From: Nilaparvata lugens
Taxonomy: Eukaryota; Arthropoda; Insecta; Hemiptera; Delphacidae
Length of the DNA: 64,000 nucleotides
Direction: 5' to 3'
Assembly: GCF_014356525.2 (NCBI RefSeq)
Contig: NC_052504.1
Coordinates: 100,060,501-100,124,500, forward strand
Under the pieces are notes generated by a model. The model was not told the origin of the DNA, made no database searches, and saw only the letters and a list, made by a program, of their open reading frames with translations. Position numbers and translations under genes: made by a program. Numbering within the stretch: position 1 is the first letter of the stretch; each line of letters opens with the position of its first letter. Positions 11,809-21,908 of the stretch are shown piece after piece.

Positions 11809-11890
11809 TCATTTGGTTCTCCTAGCTTGACGGACTGCTTCCATTTGTTGTCTCAGGAGAGCACGTTCGTAAGCCAGTTTGTTGTTGAAC
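11809..11890 (-). other. Exon 5 (terminal) of the five-exon gene
   Basis: Acceptor TTTTTGTTTTGAACAG|GTTCAAC; 1 nt completes a Ser codon, then 26 codons and TGA at 11811-11809. It encodes the basic C-terminal helix. A decayed copy is at 24.73-24.82 kb. Confidence 0.55.
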
Positions 11891-14800
11891 CTGTTCAAAA
11901 CAAAAAGCATCATAGAATAGTAGCTTATAGAACAGTTTTATAATAGGGGTTTTCAAAGCACGAGTTAGATGTAGATTCAAGTCTCACCAGAGTCTTGAAG
12001 ACCTTATAAAACTGTTGTAAACACTATTCTATCTACGACCATTTAAGTACATTGCTGACATGATGTAAGGTTGGAAATTAACCAACTTGTCTTGATTGAG
12101 ATAACAATAAGTGAAAAGGTACTCAAAAAGTGCACCGTGAACTTGAAATACTGAAAACAAGACAATCTGAGAACTTGAATAATTGAAAACTTGACAAAAT
12201 GAGAGCATGACATACGGGGAACTTTATAAACTGAAATCTTGATGAATTGGAAGCTTGTCAAATTGAATACTTGATTCAGTGGTAATTGTCAAACTGTAAC
12301 CTGCTGCCAGAATCAGGAACCGTGGATGGAAAATTATTATTAAAAAATAATTCGTATCTCTGGTGTTCATTAATAATACATATAAAATCACAATAATTTA
12401 TATATAAATAATAATATAAATGGATATAATTCATTTTTTCGCACAATTATTCTATATAATGCACAATACAATCTACATTTATATAAAAGCGAAATGGCAC
12501 TCACTCACTGACTGACTGACTGACTGACTCACTCACTCATTTGCAGAACTAAAAATCTACCGGACCAAAAACGTTCAAATTTGGTAGGTATGTTCACTTG
12601 GCCCTTTAGAGGCGCACTAGGAAATCTTTGGCAATATTCTAACTCTAAGGGTTGTTGTTAAGGGTTTGAAGTTCAGCATGAAGAATCTTCTTCTTCAAAT
12701 CTCTTAATTATAATTGAAATTTCCATATCATATTATGTTACTATAGAACTATAATCTAGATAGAGTACTTCTCCGAAACAGTTGTTAACTGGCAACTAAA
12801 TTAATAATTTTGTCAGGTTGGCATCAAGTTGAGTTTACTTTGTTAGGCTGGCACCAAGTTGAAGATTTGAATGCATTTATCGCGGAAAAATTGATTGGGC
12901 ACTGCTACTTCAATCCTGGGAATATTATATTACTAGCCGTCAGGCTCGCTTCGCTCGCCATATCCGTTTAGCCAGACGTTAGTCTGGACCCTTGACTGGA
13001 TTGTCCTAACATATGATAAAAATGCTCAAATGAAAAATGATGGCGAGCGAAGCGAGCCTGCTGATCTCATTCTTGGACGATTCAGTCTGGGTCCAGGGGG
13101 CGGAGCCCCCTGGCTAGACGGATATGGCGAGCGAAGCGAGCCTGACAGCTAGTAATTTATGGATAAAATGTATTCTTATGTAGTACATTACACCACAAAA
13201 ATTTGCTGTTTTATGAGGAGAGAACTAATAACTCATAAGTTGTAGTTATGTACCGGTATCAGTTGGTGACTTCAGCTGATGAAGAAAGTGGCCACTCGCC
13301 CGATCTAGGGGATGACTCATTAACAACGGACTTCCATGAGCGGCTGGAAAGAGACAACTTTCCGGCCTAGACCGGAAAAGAAACCCTTTTCTGACATCAG
13401 ACGAGAGTCGTCTGCAAACAAGGTCTTTCAGATCTACATAGGGACTGGAAGACAGCTGCTTTCTGTGCAGTGTGGCGAAAAAATCTTATGATATAGCTTC
13501 AAAAGTGAAGCAATTATTTATTCCCTACAAAAATTGTGCACACTCAATATAAACAGACATTACAATACTTACGATTTTTCTACATTATATCCTCCAAATG
13601 TCACTTTAGATATTGGGTTTTCAACCTCCATGATATCCGATAATACTTCTAGAATCGCATCTGAAAAATCACAATGTGAATTTGATTACACGTAAAATGA
13701 AATGATATCCCAACAAGATCACAGTAATGACTGAGTTATGCATATTCAAACATTAAAGCAGTGCATGTTATAACTCCATAACGACAACTGTTCCCTTTTT
13801 AGCACAGTAGACGAAGTGACTTCTCCCAGAGGGAAAGGTTTGGAAGACAATTTTTGACCCCGCAGTTCTGTTTGGGGTGGTAAGGAGGTAAACATATCAA
13901 AAGTCCCCACCCCTACCCCTTGTGCTAAGGCGGTGGGGGGTGATTCGAAGGTATCATTTTTTGGTTTCTCACAATATATAACTGGAAAATTATGCTTTTC
14001 ACTGACATGACTATTCTATAAGAAATTAAAGCTTACATAATTTCCAACAATATTGATCCAACAACGTTTTCTTTATGTGTTTCACTTTTCGAGATATCAG
14101 CTCTGAAAGATGTGACATTTTTGAAAAACACTTCTTCCTTCAATTTTTTGCTATTTTAACTCTTATAACTTTTTGAATATCGATGGGAAAAATCCATGCT
14201 GATCATGAGCTTACCTATAGAGCATCAAATTCTCTCCAAATTCTATGTATAATTTCACAAGTTTACGCACATCCCCTCGACCGTTGCAGCAGCTTCAGTG
14301 TTGATCTTTATGCAAAAATAGACCAATTGACAAACGAATTTGGAGAGAATGTTATGAACACAATTTTTGATTCTGCAGCTTTTTCGTGACCAGTTAGAGG
14401 GTGAACATATAAAAAGTCTTCATCTCTACCCCTTGTGCTAAAGGGATGAGGGTGGTTTGAAAGTTGAGGAATTGAGGAGAATTTGATGCTCTATTAGCTC
14501 ATGATCAGCATGGATTCTTCCCATCGATATTCAAAAATTTATAAGAGCAAAAATAGCAAAAAATTGGAGGAAAATGAGTTTTTTCAAAAATGTCACATCT
14601 TTTAAAGCAGATATCTCGAAAAGTGAAACAGATAAAGAAAACGTTGTTGGATCAATATTGTTGGAAATTATGTAAGCTTCAATTTCTTATAGAATAGTCA
14701 TGTCTGTAAAATGCATAATTCTCCAGTTATAAATGAGATACCAAAAAATGGTACCTTTGAAACACCCCCACCTCCTTATCACAACGGGTAGGGGTGGGGA

Positions 14801-17800
14801 CTTTTGATATGTTTACCTCCTTACTACCCTAAACAGAACTGCGGGGTCAAAAATTGTCTTCCAAACATTTCCCTCTATACCCTTTTTTGAGCATTCATTG
14901 CCTGGACTAATTCTGCAACATTACATGTGTTCATATAATTGACTGTTCATATAGTCGACGAAAAAGTCGACATTTCAATCGATTCTGATCAACAAAGGAG
15001 ATGTTACTCTATGATAATCGATTGAAAACTCGAAATCGATATTTTTGACCCTAGTCTCTATTATTGTCTGCCCTGAATATTTTACTCTTCCGACAACTGG
15101 TCCCTTTTCGCTTCCCACACCACTTATGTGATTAAATAAGAATTAGGCTCACTCAGCATTCTTCAAATGACAATAATAGTGGAATAATCCATTCATTTGT
15201 AACGAGCAGGTTACCCGAACTCCGCAAGGGAAAATTGATAAATTTGACAAACTGAAAATTCGACCTACTAAAATCTTGAATAATTTTAAAAAGGCCTATA
15301 ACCAAAGACCTTAAAGATGCATAGACTCACATGCAGCGCTAGTGTCGTACTTGGAATTGAAATCTGCCATTGAGGGGGTAACCCATAAGATTATTACATA
15401 CCAATGCCACCAATGCCTTTGTGATCTACAGTATGACAAATATATATAGATATAATATCTCGTGCTAAAATAATGGCGGCCTTCAATTTCAAGTAAGAGC
15501 TATCATTGGGAAGGCATAGGCATTGTGGGTCTATATCTCTTTAAGGTCTTTGCCTATAACCATCCTTGGTAAATTGAGAGTCTATGTGCAAAATTTCAAG
15601 TTAATCATATGAGTAGTTCAGACGTGATGATGGGTCATTTGTGAATTTCCTATTCTGTGAGTGTATAAGCGAGTTCTTCACTCCATTAAATAATAAAAGA
15701 TCATAGATTGAAAAAAACAATGAAGGATTAGTACATAAGTCTGTTATGATATTTTACATAGAATATTTAATCGGGTTCAATAGTTTACTGATTTCCGTGT
15801 AACTGGATGTGGAACTGTAATCAGCATTATACCATAGAATTAATACAAGCTTCGAAACTCACTTTTTTCGCCCTCTCCATTGAAAAGATTATTGAAGTTC
15901 TTATCCATGTCTGCAGAGAACCGGTTAATGTCTTCATCAGTGATAGTTTGCTTATCACTGGAAAAATTGGAGAAATCTGTGAAAAATGGAGAAAAATTTA
16001 TTCTCAAGAGAAGATTGGAATCAATATTGAAATTATTACGAACTTGTACCATAGAGGAGAAATTCCATGAGGAGATGATGTGTAGTGTGGTCCACGTTAT
16101 AATGACAGTGGATAAAGATAGAAGAATAGCGATGCCGATTCTCTGCATTAATTAATTATATTTCTACACTGTCAAAAACATAATTGATATCGTTGTGGAC
16201 CTAGAAAAGGATAGAACAACCGGCTTTGTCGAATGATAGACAAGGATAGCAAAACCAAAGTTGATCAAATACCGTCATTATAACGTGGACCGCACTATAG
16301 AGCGCTTATGTCCCAAATTTCAATGTTAACTCAATACAATAGTCCTATAGTGAAGTCCACGTTATAATGGCATTGTTTGATTAGCAATGGTATTGCTATC
16401 CTTGTCTATCATTCAATAAAGCAGATAGCACTATCTCTTCCCCGCTTTGCTCTGTTGCCAGATCATCTTTCGAAAATATAGAATATAATTGATAATTGAT
16501 TGAAAAGATATTTTATCTCAATTGAGGGATTTATTTTGAAATTATTGAAAAAAATAATTTCTCGCTGAATAAAATATAATCCATCATTTTAAACGAGAAT
16601 GAAAAAGTTATATTACATCAATAAATCTGTATCAGCGACCGTCAATGGAGGGCATTGACAAGACAGAGGTTCGGCAACGTTGTTCTCCTATCTTTCTCCA
16701 CTGCCATTATAACGTGGACCTTTGGTAGTTGTTGTGGAGCTATGTGAGGCTGGTAGTCTCTCATACTGTGCTGTTCTTACACTCTCACCCCAACAAAACA
16801 GTAATAATGTACAGTAGTCGACAGTAATTGGCTTGAATTGACGAGAAATCTGCTTGTGATTTGAAACATGCCGTGGAATATCTTCTTATGCCTATAATGG
16901 GGTCCACGTTGTAAAGGCAGTTGAGGAAGATAGCATAACAACATTGCCGATCCCAATGTCTTGTCAATGCCTTCTATAGACAGTGGCTGATACAGGTTTA
17001 TTGATGTAAAATTAACATTCTCGTTTCAATTGATCAAGCAAAAATTATATTTTTCAATTTTTCCAAAATGAATTTTCATAACATTCTCGTTTCAATTGAT
17101 CAAGCAAAAATTATATTTTTCAATTTTTCCAAAATGAATTTTCATAACTAAGATGATTTATATTTTGTCAATCAATTGTCAATTCTACATTGTTAAAAGA
17201 CGAACTGGCAACAGAGCAAAGCGAGCAAGAGATAGCGCTATCTGCTTTGTTGAATGATAGACAAGGATGCCATTGCTAATCGAACAGTGTCATTATAACG
17301 TGGACCTCACTATAGAATACATGTATCTATAATATATTCTAGACGTTGGCTTAGAGGAGCAGAGGTCTCAAATTCGAGTCACAGTGAGGCGAGATATATT
17401 CATTCTTGTAAAATCATGCATAATTCACCTCAATTTCTATTCTGAGTAGTTTTTATTATTATTGAATGAAAAAGAATAAGAAATTGTCAAAAACCACAGA
17501 TTTATTGATACTTAGAAAGACCGGTTTCGGTTATTACACCATTGTCGATCTCTGATAAACTATAAACTGATAGTTGATCAGAGATTGACAATGGTGTAAT
17601 AACCGAAACTGGTCTTTCTAAGTATCAATAAATCTGTGGTTTATAAACTATCAGTTTATAGTTTATCAGAGATTGACAATGGTGTAATAACCGAAACCGG
17701 TCTTTCTAAGTTCAATAAATCTTTGATTTTTGACAATTTATTATTCTTTTTCATTCAATATGAATAATTACACAATACCAACTTCTCAACTACACAAAAA

Positions 17801-20800
17801 GTTTTTATCCTAATATACAGAGCTGTATTCCAATTCAGTACTATCATTCATCCATAGTCGCGTACATTGAAGCCATAGGATTAATATTTTCCATGAATCA
17901 ATATTTGATATTTATTATATTATTTTCTATCAATAATTTTATAAGTTTTGCTCACCAAACCTGCCCGCTGAACATAATTGAGCCTGAAACATAGAAATTC
18001 TCACATTATTTTCCAAAGATTATGCTATTTCAGTTTCATATGTATATTATTAATTCATACAACGAAGGTTTCATCAAAAATTATAGGGAGAGAATAATTA
18101 AGGTAGCCTTGTACTATTCCTCTCCCAAATTCAGATAAGGTTACACATAGTCCCAATTAGATTAAGTCTTGTAGTTTTCCACTTCACAAAATTCCCAGTC
18201 CCTAATTATTTCCACGATGTAGATTTTAAAATTAAAATGTTTCAAAACCAAACATAGAAAAAAAATCCTATCTACTTTGTCGAATGATAGACAAGGATGG
18301 CAGCATGTTAATCAAATACTGTCATCATAAATAGGACCTTACTATAGTTTCGAATCATGATCTCAAGGCATTAATCTAGCACAAGGCTGGGATAAGAGAA
18401 GGCTTCATCATCAGAAAAAAGGAACATTTTTTTCAGAAATGAGGTTCAACTCACCAAGAATGTAGTAAGAATTAGAAGGGTGTAAATCACTCGACTTTTC
18501 ATTGGAAACATTTTCGGCAAAATTGTCACAAAAGGGAAATTTCAATTCAAAACCCGATAGAATTTGAAATTGAGGTGGAAAAGTGACTTAACAAAAAATA
18601 TTGTCAAATGAATTTGAAATATCTAAATACTAAGAGCTGCTCGATACATTAAGTAGTGAACTTAGACCTATATATAGTGAATTTTTCAATAATTGACACC
18701 TATAAATTATTCTTGAACAAATACTGAGGTAACAGATCATTTTATAGTGGGGTTCGCGTTATAATGGCAGTGAAGAAAGATAGTAGAACAACATTGCCGA
18801 TCCTCTATATTGTCAATGCCTTCCATAGACGGTAGCTGATACAGGTTTATTGATGTTACACTAACTGTTCATTCTCGTTTGAAATAATCAATTATATTTC
18901 ATTAAGCAAGAAATCAAATTTTTCAAAATTTCCTAATGAATTTCCATAATTAAGAATAAATATTTTGTTAATTAATTAATAATTCTGCATTGTTCAAAGG
19001 CGATCTTGCAACAGAGCAGAGCGAGAAAGAGATAGCGCTATTCGTTTTGTTGAATGATAGACAAGAATAGTAATACCATTGTTTAATCAAACACTGCCAT
19101 TAGAACGTGGACCTGGGTAGTTAACTCATATGGCTTTTGTGGTGAATCCTCCAATTCAAACAATTGAATTGTTTCAATTGAATTTATCAGTCATATTTTT
19201 TGACAAATAGTTAAAATGTAAACATAATTTCTCGCTTATGACATCAGTAGCGATCGATTAATAGTTGGTTTCTTAATTCGAACAAATCAATCATTCTTGC
19301 AGTGATGATGGAAATTTGAACAGAAATTGTCGTTCATGACGCTAAAAGCAATTATACATTAATTGTCAAGTAGCATTTGAATAAACACGGTATGAAACAT
19401 GTCAAGGCAACATAATAAACATCAATAAACATGCAACGTGGAGAATAACTACTTCAAAATAACATAAAATTAGCTATCCTGCAAGTTGAAATTAAATTTA
19501 TAACTTCCATTATTTATTGATTCTTTATTGATGATACAATTTTAAGTTTAGTAAATTCCTTTACAATTTCAGTCTCTTTATTGTTTCCTTTCACTGAATT
19601 GATTTATTTCATCTTTTTTCCCTGAAAACTTAAAATATCTAGATTTTTCAAACACTAGGCCTCTGCGCATAGGTTTTTTAACCTTGCAGGGACCTTCCTT
19701 ATTTTTATTTTATTATTTAGTTCAATACTGTGTATTATTATAATGTATTTCTAGTTTCTAAGTTTTTATCTTTTGTTATTATTATTAAGGATAAATAAAC
19801 GATTTTTGATTTGATTTGAATACGTACATAATCAGAATGATAGGGAGAGGAAAATAAGGTAACCTTGTGCTATTCCTCTCCCAAATTTAGATAAGGTTAC
19901 ACATAGTCCGAATAGATTGTCTTGTAGCTGTTCACTTCACATAGTTTCTAGTCCTCAATTATTTTTACAAGGTAGATTTTAAATTTAGATGCTTCAAAAT
20001 CAAACATAGAGAAAATATTTCACATTATTATGACTAAGATAGGAAATATCCACATATTCAAGAAATAGTTTCAAAAATAATTTCTTACTATTTCATTGAT
20101 AAAAAGTGGTAGCCTGACCAGAGAACAGACCATTCAGAACCTAATATCATTGGATTTCTAATTTGGAGGAATTGTTCGACCTAAAGGTGCGTACAGATTT
20201 ATGCGCCGCGAACATGAGCAATTCACTTCTAATCAGCTGATGCCAAGCTTTTGTTTATCTGTATCTTACCGTTTCTGTAAAAATATAGATATAATCAGCT
20301 GATTAGAAGTGAATGCTCATGTTCGCGGAGCGTATATCTGTACGCACCTTAAGATGAGACCGATGCAATATGACCATCAATATACAATATACCAATATAA
20401 TGGGCCATATGAATAAAGTTGAGCATTCGCTTATACTTCTAAAATATGGAGCATTTGCTTCATTTTCTATGAATAAACGTGAGCAAAACCTTTTGCTCAT
20501 GCTCATCAAAAAAATAGTTTGAGCATTTGCTCAAGATTAAAAGCTTATACTCAAAACTGTATGAATGAACTAGAGCATTCGCTCAACTTTTGAAGCAAAT
20601 GCTTCAAAAAAGGTTAGTCTAGTCTGGAGCAGCTTATCACCTTTTGCTCATAGTAAAATGGCTCAACTAATTCGTATGAGGAAGAGGAAACTATACCAGA
20701 TACGATCACAACCAATAGTTGAGAACTGCAAAACTCTTTCTAGATTCAACCATGATATAATCACCATTATCCCTACAAAAGTATAAATACAAAAGATAGC

Positions 20801-20843
20801 TACCTGATATCAAGATAGCCATCACAAAATAGGAAATAGGCAT
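11809..20843 (-). CDS. Five-exon gene for a small, probably secreted protein (unrecognised)
   Basis: Join of 20843-20804, 18586-18455, 15976-15863, 13660-13573 and 11890-11809 on the minus strand: 40+132+114+88+82 nt, that is 151 residues plus stop. Every junction has GT and AG, a pyrimidine-rich acceptor in exons 2-5, and matching phases (1, 1, 1, 2); no stop interrupts the joined frame. Residues 1-16 (MPISYFVMAILISVTF) look like a signal peptide. The mature part is acidic and rich in Asn, Ser and Phe, with a single Cys (about residue 33); the C-terminal 20 residues are basic and helical-looking (YERALLRQQMEAVRQARRTK). Introns of 1.7-2.5 kb are filled with transposons. I recognise no family. 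A small secreted protein could be a salivary or hemolymph protein, but that is inference. Exon 1 is the weakest part: it is short, and its upstream region is repeat L. A different 5' end is possible. Confidence 0.5.
12100..12310. repeat. Degenerate element I-like sequence
   Basis: A run of phrases such as GAAAACTTGACAAAATGAG and GGAAGCTTGTCAAATTGAA repeats the AACTTGACAAACTGGAA theme of element I several times. It lies in intron 4 of the minus-strand gene. Confidence 0.4.
12472..13152 (+). mobile_element. Element H, non-autonomous Helitron
   Basis: Starts TCTACATTTATATAAAAGCG after A (12471) and ends CTGACAGCTAG before T (13153): 5' TC, 3' CTAG and insertion between A and T without target duplication. 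Next to the 5' end is a (TGAC)n run; before the 3' end lies the hairpin-forming GGCGAGCGAAGCGAGCC, mirrored at about 12945. It has no Rep/helicase frame. It is inserted in intron 4 of the minus-strand gene. Confidence 0.8.
13155..13240. repeat. Dispersed repeat, copy 1
   Basis: GTATTCTTATGTAGTACATT and CTGTTTTATGAGGAGAGAAC match 21.58-21.66 kb almost base for base over about 85 bp. Class unknown. Confidence 0.6.
13300..13495. repeat. Repeat K, copy 1
   Basis: GCGGCTGGAAAGAG, TTTCCGGCCTAGACCGGAAA (a palindrome), CAGACGAGAGTCGTCTGC (another palindrome) and CTTTCTGTGCAGTGTGGCG match 57.67-57.83 kb closely. The two nested palindromes could form hairpins. Family unknown. Confidence 0.65.
13573..13660 (-). 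other. Exon 4 of the five-exon gene
   Basis: Acceptor ACATTGTGATTTTTCAG|AT and donor AAAATC|GTAAGTATT. 2 nt, 28 codons (AILEVLSD...FGGYNVEK) and 2 nt. The strong donor and acceptor make this the best-defined exon. Confidence 0.6.
13830..14890. mobile_element. Foldback element J, 400-bp arms
   Basis: The left arm (about 13840-14250) is the inverted copy of the right arm (about 14475-14880). Paired landmarks are TTTGACCCCGCAGTTCTGTT and AACAGAACTGCGGGGTCAAA, GTCCCCACCCCTACCC and GGGTAGGGGTGGGGAC, and CATGCTGATCATGAGC and GCTCATGATCAGCATG. The spacer holds a second version of the same theme (CCTTGTGCTAAAGGGATGAG). The decayed paralog of this region at 25.65-25.7 kb lacks it, so it is an insertion in intron 3 of the minus-strand gene. 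Non-coding; class unknown. Confidence 0.75.
15206..15665 (+). mobile_element. Element I interrupted by an inverted-repeat insertion
   Basis: It begins GAGCAGGTTACCCGAACTCC, continues AAATTTGACAAACTGAAAA, and after the insertion at 15305-15551 resumes with CCATCCTTGGTAAATTGAG, ending GTGTATAAGCGAGTTCTTC. Confidence 0.7.
15305..15551. mobile_element. Inverted-repeat insertion within element I
   Basis: Ends AAGACCTTAAAG and CTTTAAGGTCTT are inverted, and GCCTATAACCA is repeated on both sides (15294-15304, 15552-15562), an 11-bp target-site duplication. About 247 bp, no coding capacity. Confidence 0.65.
15863..15976 (-). other. Exon 3 of the five-exon gene
   Basis: Acceptor CTCCATTTTTCACAG|AT and donor GAAAAAA|GTGAGTTTC. 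Phase 1 at both ends, 114 nt; encodes an acidic stretch beginning FSNFSSDKQTITDEDINRF. The longer open frame around it (15840-16148) runs into intron and an element C end and is not a gene. Confidence 0.55.
16083..16300. mobile_element. Element C, short subfamily (C2)
   Basis: Full copy of about 218 bp with both termini. The interior (TTGTGGACCTAGAAAAGGAT, TTTCTACACTGTCAAAAACA) is shared with 26.42-26.64 and 38.10-38.32 kb and differs from the 370-bp form. Confidence 0.8.
16348..16722. mobile_element. Element C, full copy
   Basis: TATAGTGAAGTCCACG to CATTATAACGTGGACC. It stands at the left edge of the segmental duplication. Confidence 0.8.
16737..16893. mobile_element. Element G, partial
   Basis: GGCTGGTAGTCTCTCATACT, CACCCCAACAAAACAGTAAT and GTGGAATATCTTCTTATGCC match the intact inverted-repeat copy at 48.73-49.0 kb; the left arm is missing. 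Confidence 0.65.
16894..17315. mobile_element. Element C with internal duplication
   Basis: Both termini are present. A segment of about 73 bp (AACATTCTCGTTTCAATTGA to AATGAATTTTCAT) occurs twice in tandem, starting near 17013 and 17081, which makes this copy longer than usual. Confidence 0.8.
17457..17799. mobile_element. Element E inserted at AGTTTTTAT
   Basis: AGTTTTTAT at 17448-17456 and 17800-17808 is a 9-bp target duplication. The other copy of the segmental duplication (about 30752) has a single uninterrupted site. Inside, GACCGGTTTCGGTTATTACA and its inverted copies CCGAAACCGGTC give a palindromic structure, with TCAATAAATCTGTGG repeated. Confidence 0.8.
17956..17983 (-). other. Possible 28-nt alternative exon in intron 2
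   Basis: ATGTTTCAG|GC...TTTG|GTGAGC on the minus strand; the same splice sites and near-identical 28 nt occur at 31613-31586. Including it after exon 2 would bring a TGA at the junction with exon 3, so it is not part of the main reading frame. Confidence 0.25.
18085..18245. repeat. Repeat F
   Basis: ATTATAGGGAGAGAATAA, TATTCCTCTCCCAAATT and GGTTACACATAGTCC; also at 19.85, 31.70, 50.92 and 56.13-56.72 kb. About 160 bp, class unknown. Confidence 0.65.
18255..18342. mobile_element. Element C, one end
   Basis: GTCGAATGATAGACAAGGAT to AGGACCTTACTATA. Only one end remains; the same truncated copy is present at 31.89-31.98 kb. Confidence 0.65.
18455..18586 (-). other. Exon 2 of the five-exon gene
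   Basis: Acceptor ATATTTTTTGTTAAG|TC and donor ATTCTTG|GTGAGTTG; 132 nt, phase 1 at both ends. It carries the only cysteine, in the motif FPFCDNF. A paralogous exon at 32213-32082 keeps length, frame and both splice sites with 10 substitutions. Confidence 0.55.
18743..19120. mobile_element. Element C, full copy
   Basis: TATAGTGGGGTTCGCG to CATTAGAACGTGGACC. Right edge of the segmental duplication. Confidence 0.75.
19121..19650. other. AT-rich intron sequence, nothing recognised
   Basis: Lies in intron 1 of the minus-strand gene if exon 1 is right. No repeats shared with the rest of the window were noticed. Confidence 0.35.
19660..19822 (+). mobile_element. LINE 3' end with (GATTT)n tail
   Basis: AAGGATAAATAAACGATTTT followed by TTGATTTGATTTGAAT is the usual look of a non-LTR retrotransposon 3' end with a short tandem tail. 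No coding part remains. Confidence 0.5.
19845..20010. repeat. Repeat F
   Basis: GATAGGGAGAGGAAAATAAG, CTATTCCTCTCCCAAATTTA and TTACACATAGTCCGAAT. Confidence 0.65.
20182..20352. mobile_element. Element T, inverted-repeat MITE
   Basis: AAGGTGCGTACAGATTTATG at left and ATATCTGTACGCACCTTAA at right. The inner arms AACATGAGCAATTCACTTC and GAAGTGAATGCTCATGTTC pair further, about 60 bp in all. The TTAA at the right edge suggests a TTAA target. Confidence 0.75.
20400..20655. repeat. Zone of repeated GAGCA-TGCTC motifs
   Basis: Variants of TTGAGCATTTGCTC(A) recur at least eight times (for example 20419, 20447, 20520, 20572, 20600), several being near-perfect short palindromes. TTGCTCATAGTAAAATGGC near the right end mirrors the left end, so this may be a MITE with repeated palindromes inside. 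Confidence 0.45.
20804..20843 (-). other. Exon 1 of the five-exon gene (start and signal peptide)
   Basis: ATG at 20843-20841, 13 codons (MPISYFVMAILIS) and one G before GTAGCTATC. Phase 1 fits exon 2. The second Met (residue 8) could also start but would leave too short a hydrophobic segment. The region upstream is repeat L, with only a weak TTATAA at about 20870, so the promoter is undefined. Confidence 0.35.
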
Positions 20844-20864
20844 TTAAGAAGATGAGAGTGTAGA

Positions 20865-21115
20865 CGATTATAAGAATCGGCCTACGGCCTCAGACTTGAA
20901 AACCGATTTCGAGCTGGAAAAATCTCATTATTATAGTATAGTATATACTAAAGTATAGTATATATTTCGCACCTAGAGCAGAAAATGATATTTTCCCGGC
21001 TCGAAATCAGTTTTCAAGTCCGAGGCCATAGGCTGAGGACTAGAAAGATTGAAAGCAGGAAAATCATTTTTGCCCATGTTGCGAACGCTATTTTTCGCCA
21101 CACACAAAAATAAAC
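20865..21115. repeat. Repeat L with internal palindrome
   Basis: CGGCTCGAAATCAG, GTTTTCAAGTCCGAGGCC and GCTATTTTTCGCCACACAC; CGGCCTACGGCCTCAGACTT at the left is the inverted copy of AAGTCCGAGGCCATAGGC at the right. Related copies at 35.6-36.03 kb (reverse) and 57.2-57.66 kb. Confidence 0.65.
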
Positions 21116-21574
21116 AATATACAGAGTGATTCATAACTATGGTGAAATAATTTAATACGTGATAGTAGAGGTAAAAATAAGAAAAAAAGTTACTATAAAC
21201 ATATATCTATAAACGCTTCATTAGCAAGCTATACAGGGTGAAAGATTTTGCCTGGAATTCAGTTCCTCTGGTGAAATACACCGATGCTGAATTGTTTGGG
21301 GACTAGTTTTTGGAAAACTTATTCTGGATTCATATGGAAAAATATCTGAAAAATTGAATAAAACTAGTCTGGGATCTGTAGTGTGAGTAGTTTTTGGGAA
21401 AAAAGTTGAAATATGCAAAAACTCTAAGTGGAAAAACACAGACTTCTACATTTGATGCCCAATAAATTTTTTTAATGATCAGTAAACAAATTTTTTTTGT
21501 GATAAAAATTGTAGAGAATTCAATTCTGAAAAAAATGATGTGAGCTGTGTAAACTGAATTTGAATAAAATTTGG

Positions 21575-21660
21575 ATAGAATGTATTCTTATGTAGTACAT
21601 TACACCACAAAATTTGCTGTTTTATGAGGAGAGAACTAATAACTCATAGGTTATAGCTGA
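21575..21660. repeat. Dispersed repeat, copy 2
   Basis: Same 85-bp sequence as 13155-13240. Confidence 0.6.
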
Positions 21661-21908
21661 TTGCAAAAGAACATTGATTTAAAGAACAGCTGTTCCAAAA
21701 CAGCTAATTCATTTTGTTTTCATGAAAAATATTTAAAAGAAATTATCAGCTGAAAATTATTTTCAGAAATATTTTAGCTCACTGTTGAACAAAAAACAAA
21801 CTCTAAGTTAGGCCTACTGTAGCCGCGCTGTGTTTTTTTTAACCTATTAACCAGTTATTTGTAACCATTTCACTTTGCTTTTGTGTTGAGTGTTAACTTT
21901 TTAAAAAA

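Larger units (their letters stand above)
16545..19110. repeat. Segmental duplication, copy 1
   Basis: The order C end, G, C, single-copy spacer, F, exon 2, C is repeated at about 29920-32655 in the same orientation. The two copies differ by independent element E insertions. C elements stand at both edges. Confidence 0.8.

Noticed and set aside
15153..15160. AATGCTGA as an 8-nt microexon (AG...GTGAG borders, also at 25.74 kb)
   Set aside because: Inclusion between exons 3 and 4 gives an immediate stop; direct splicing of exons 3 and 4 keeps frame.
15840..16148. 102-codon minus-strand frame as a stand-alone gene
   Set aside because: Its start lies in an element C terminus; only the central 114 nt between splice sites look coding, and they are reported as exon 3.
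17338..17395. tRNA-like sequence with box-B-like AATTCGAGTCA (also near 30.65 kb)
   Set aside because: No matching box A or stems; too decayed to call a tRNA or SINE.
17431..17443. AATAGAAATTGAG as a 13-nt microexon (also near 30.74 kb)
   Set aside because: Poor acceptor and stops in two of three phases, including those available from neighbouring exons.
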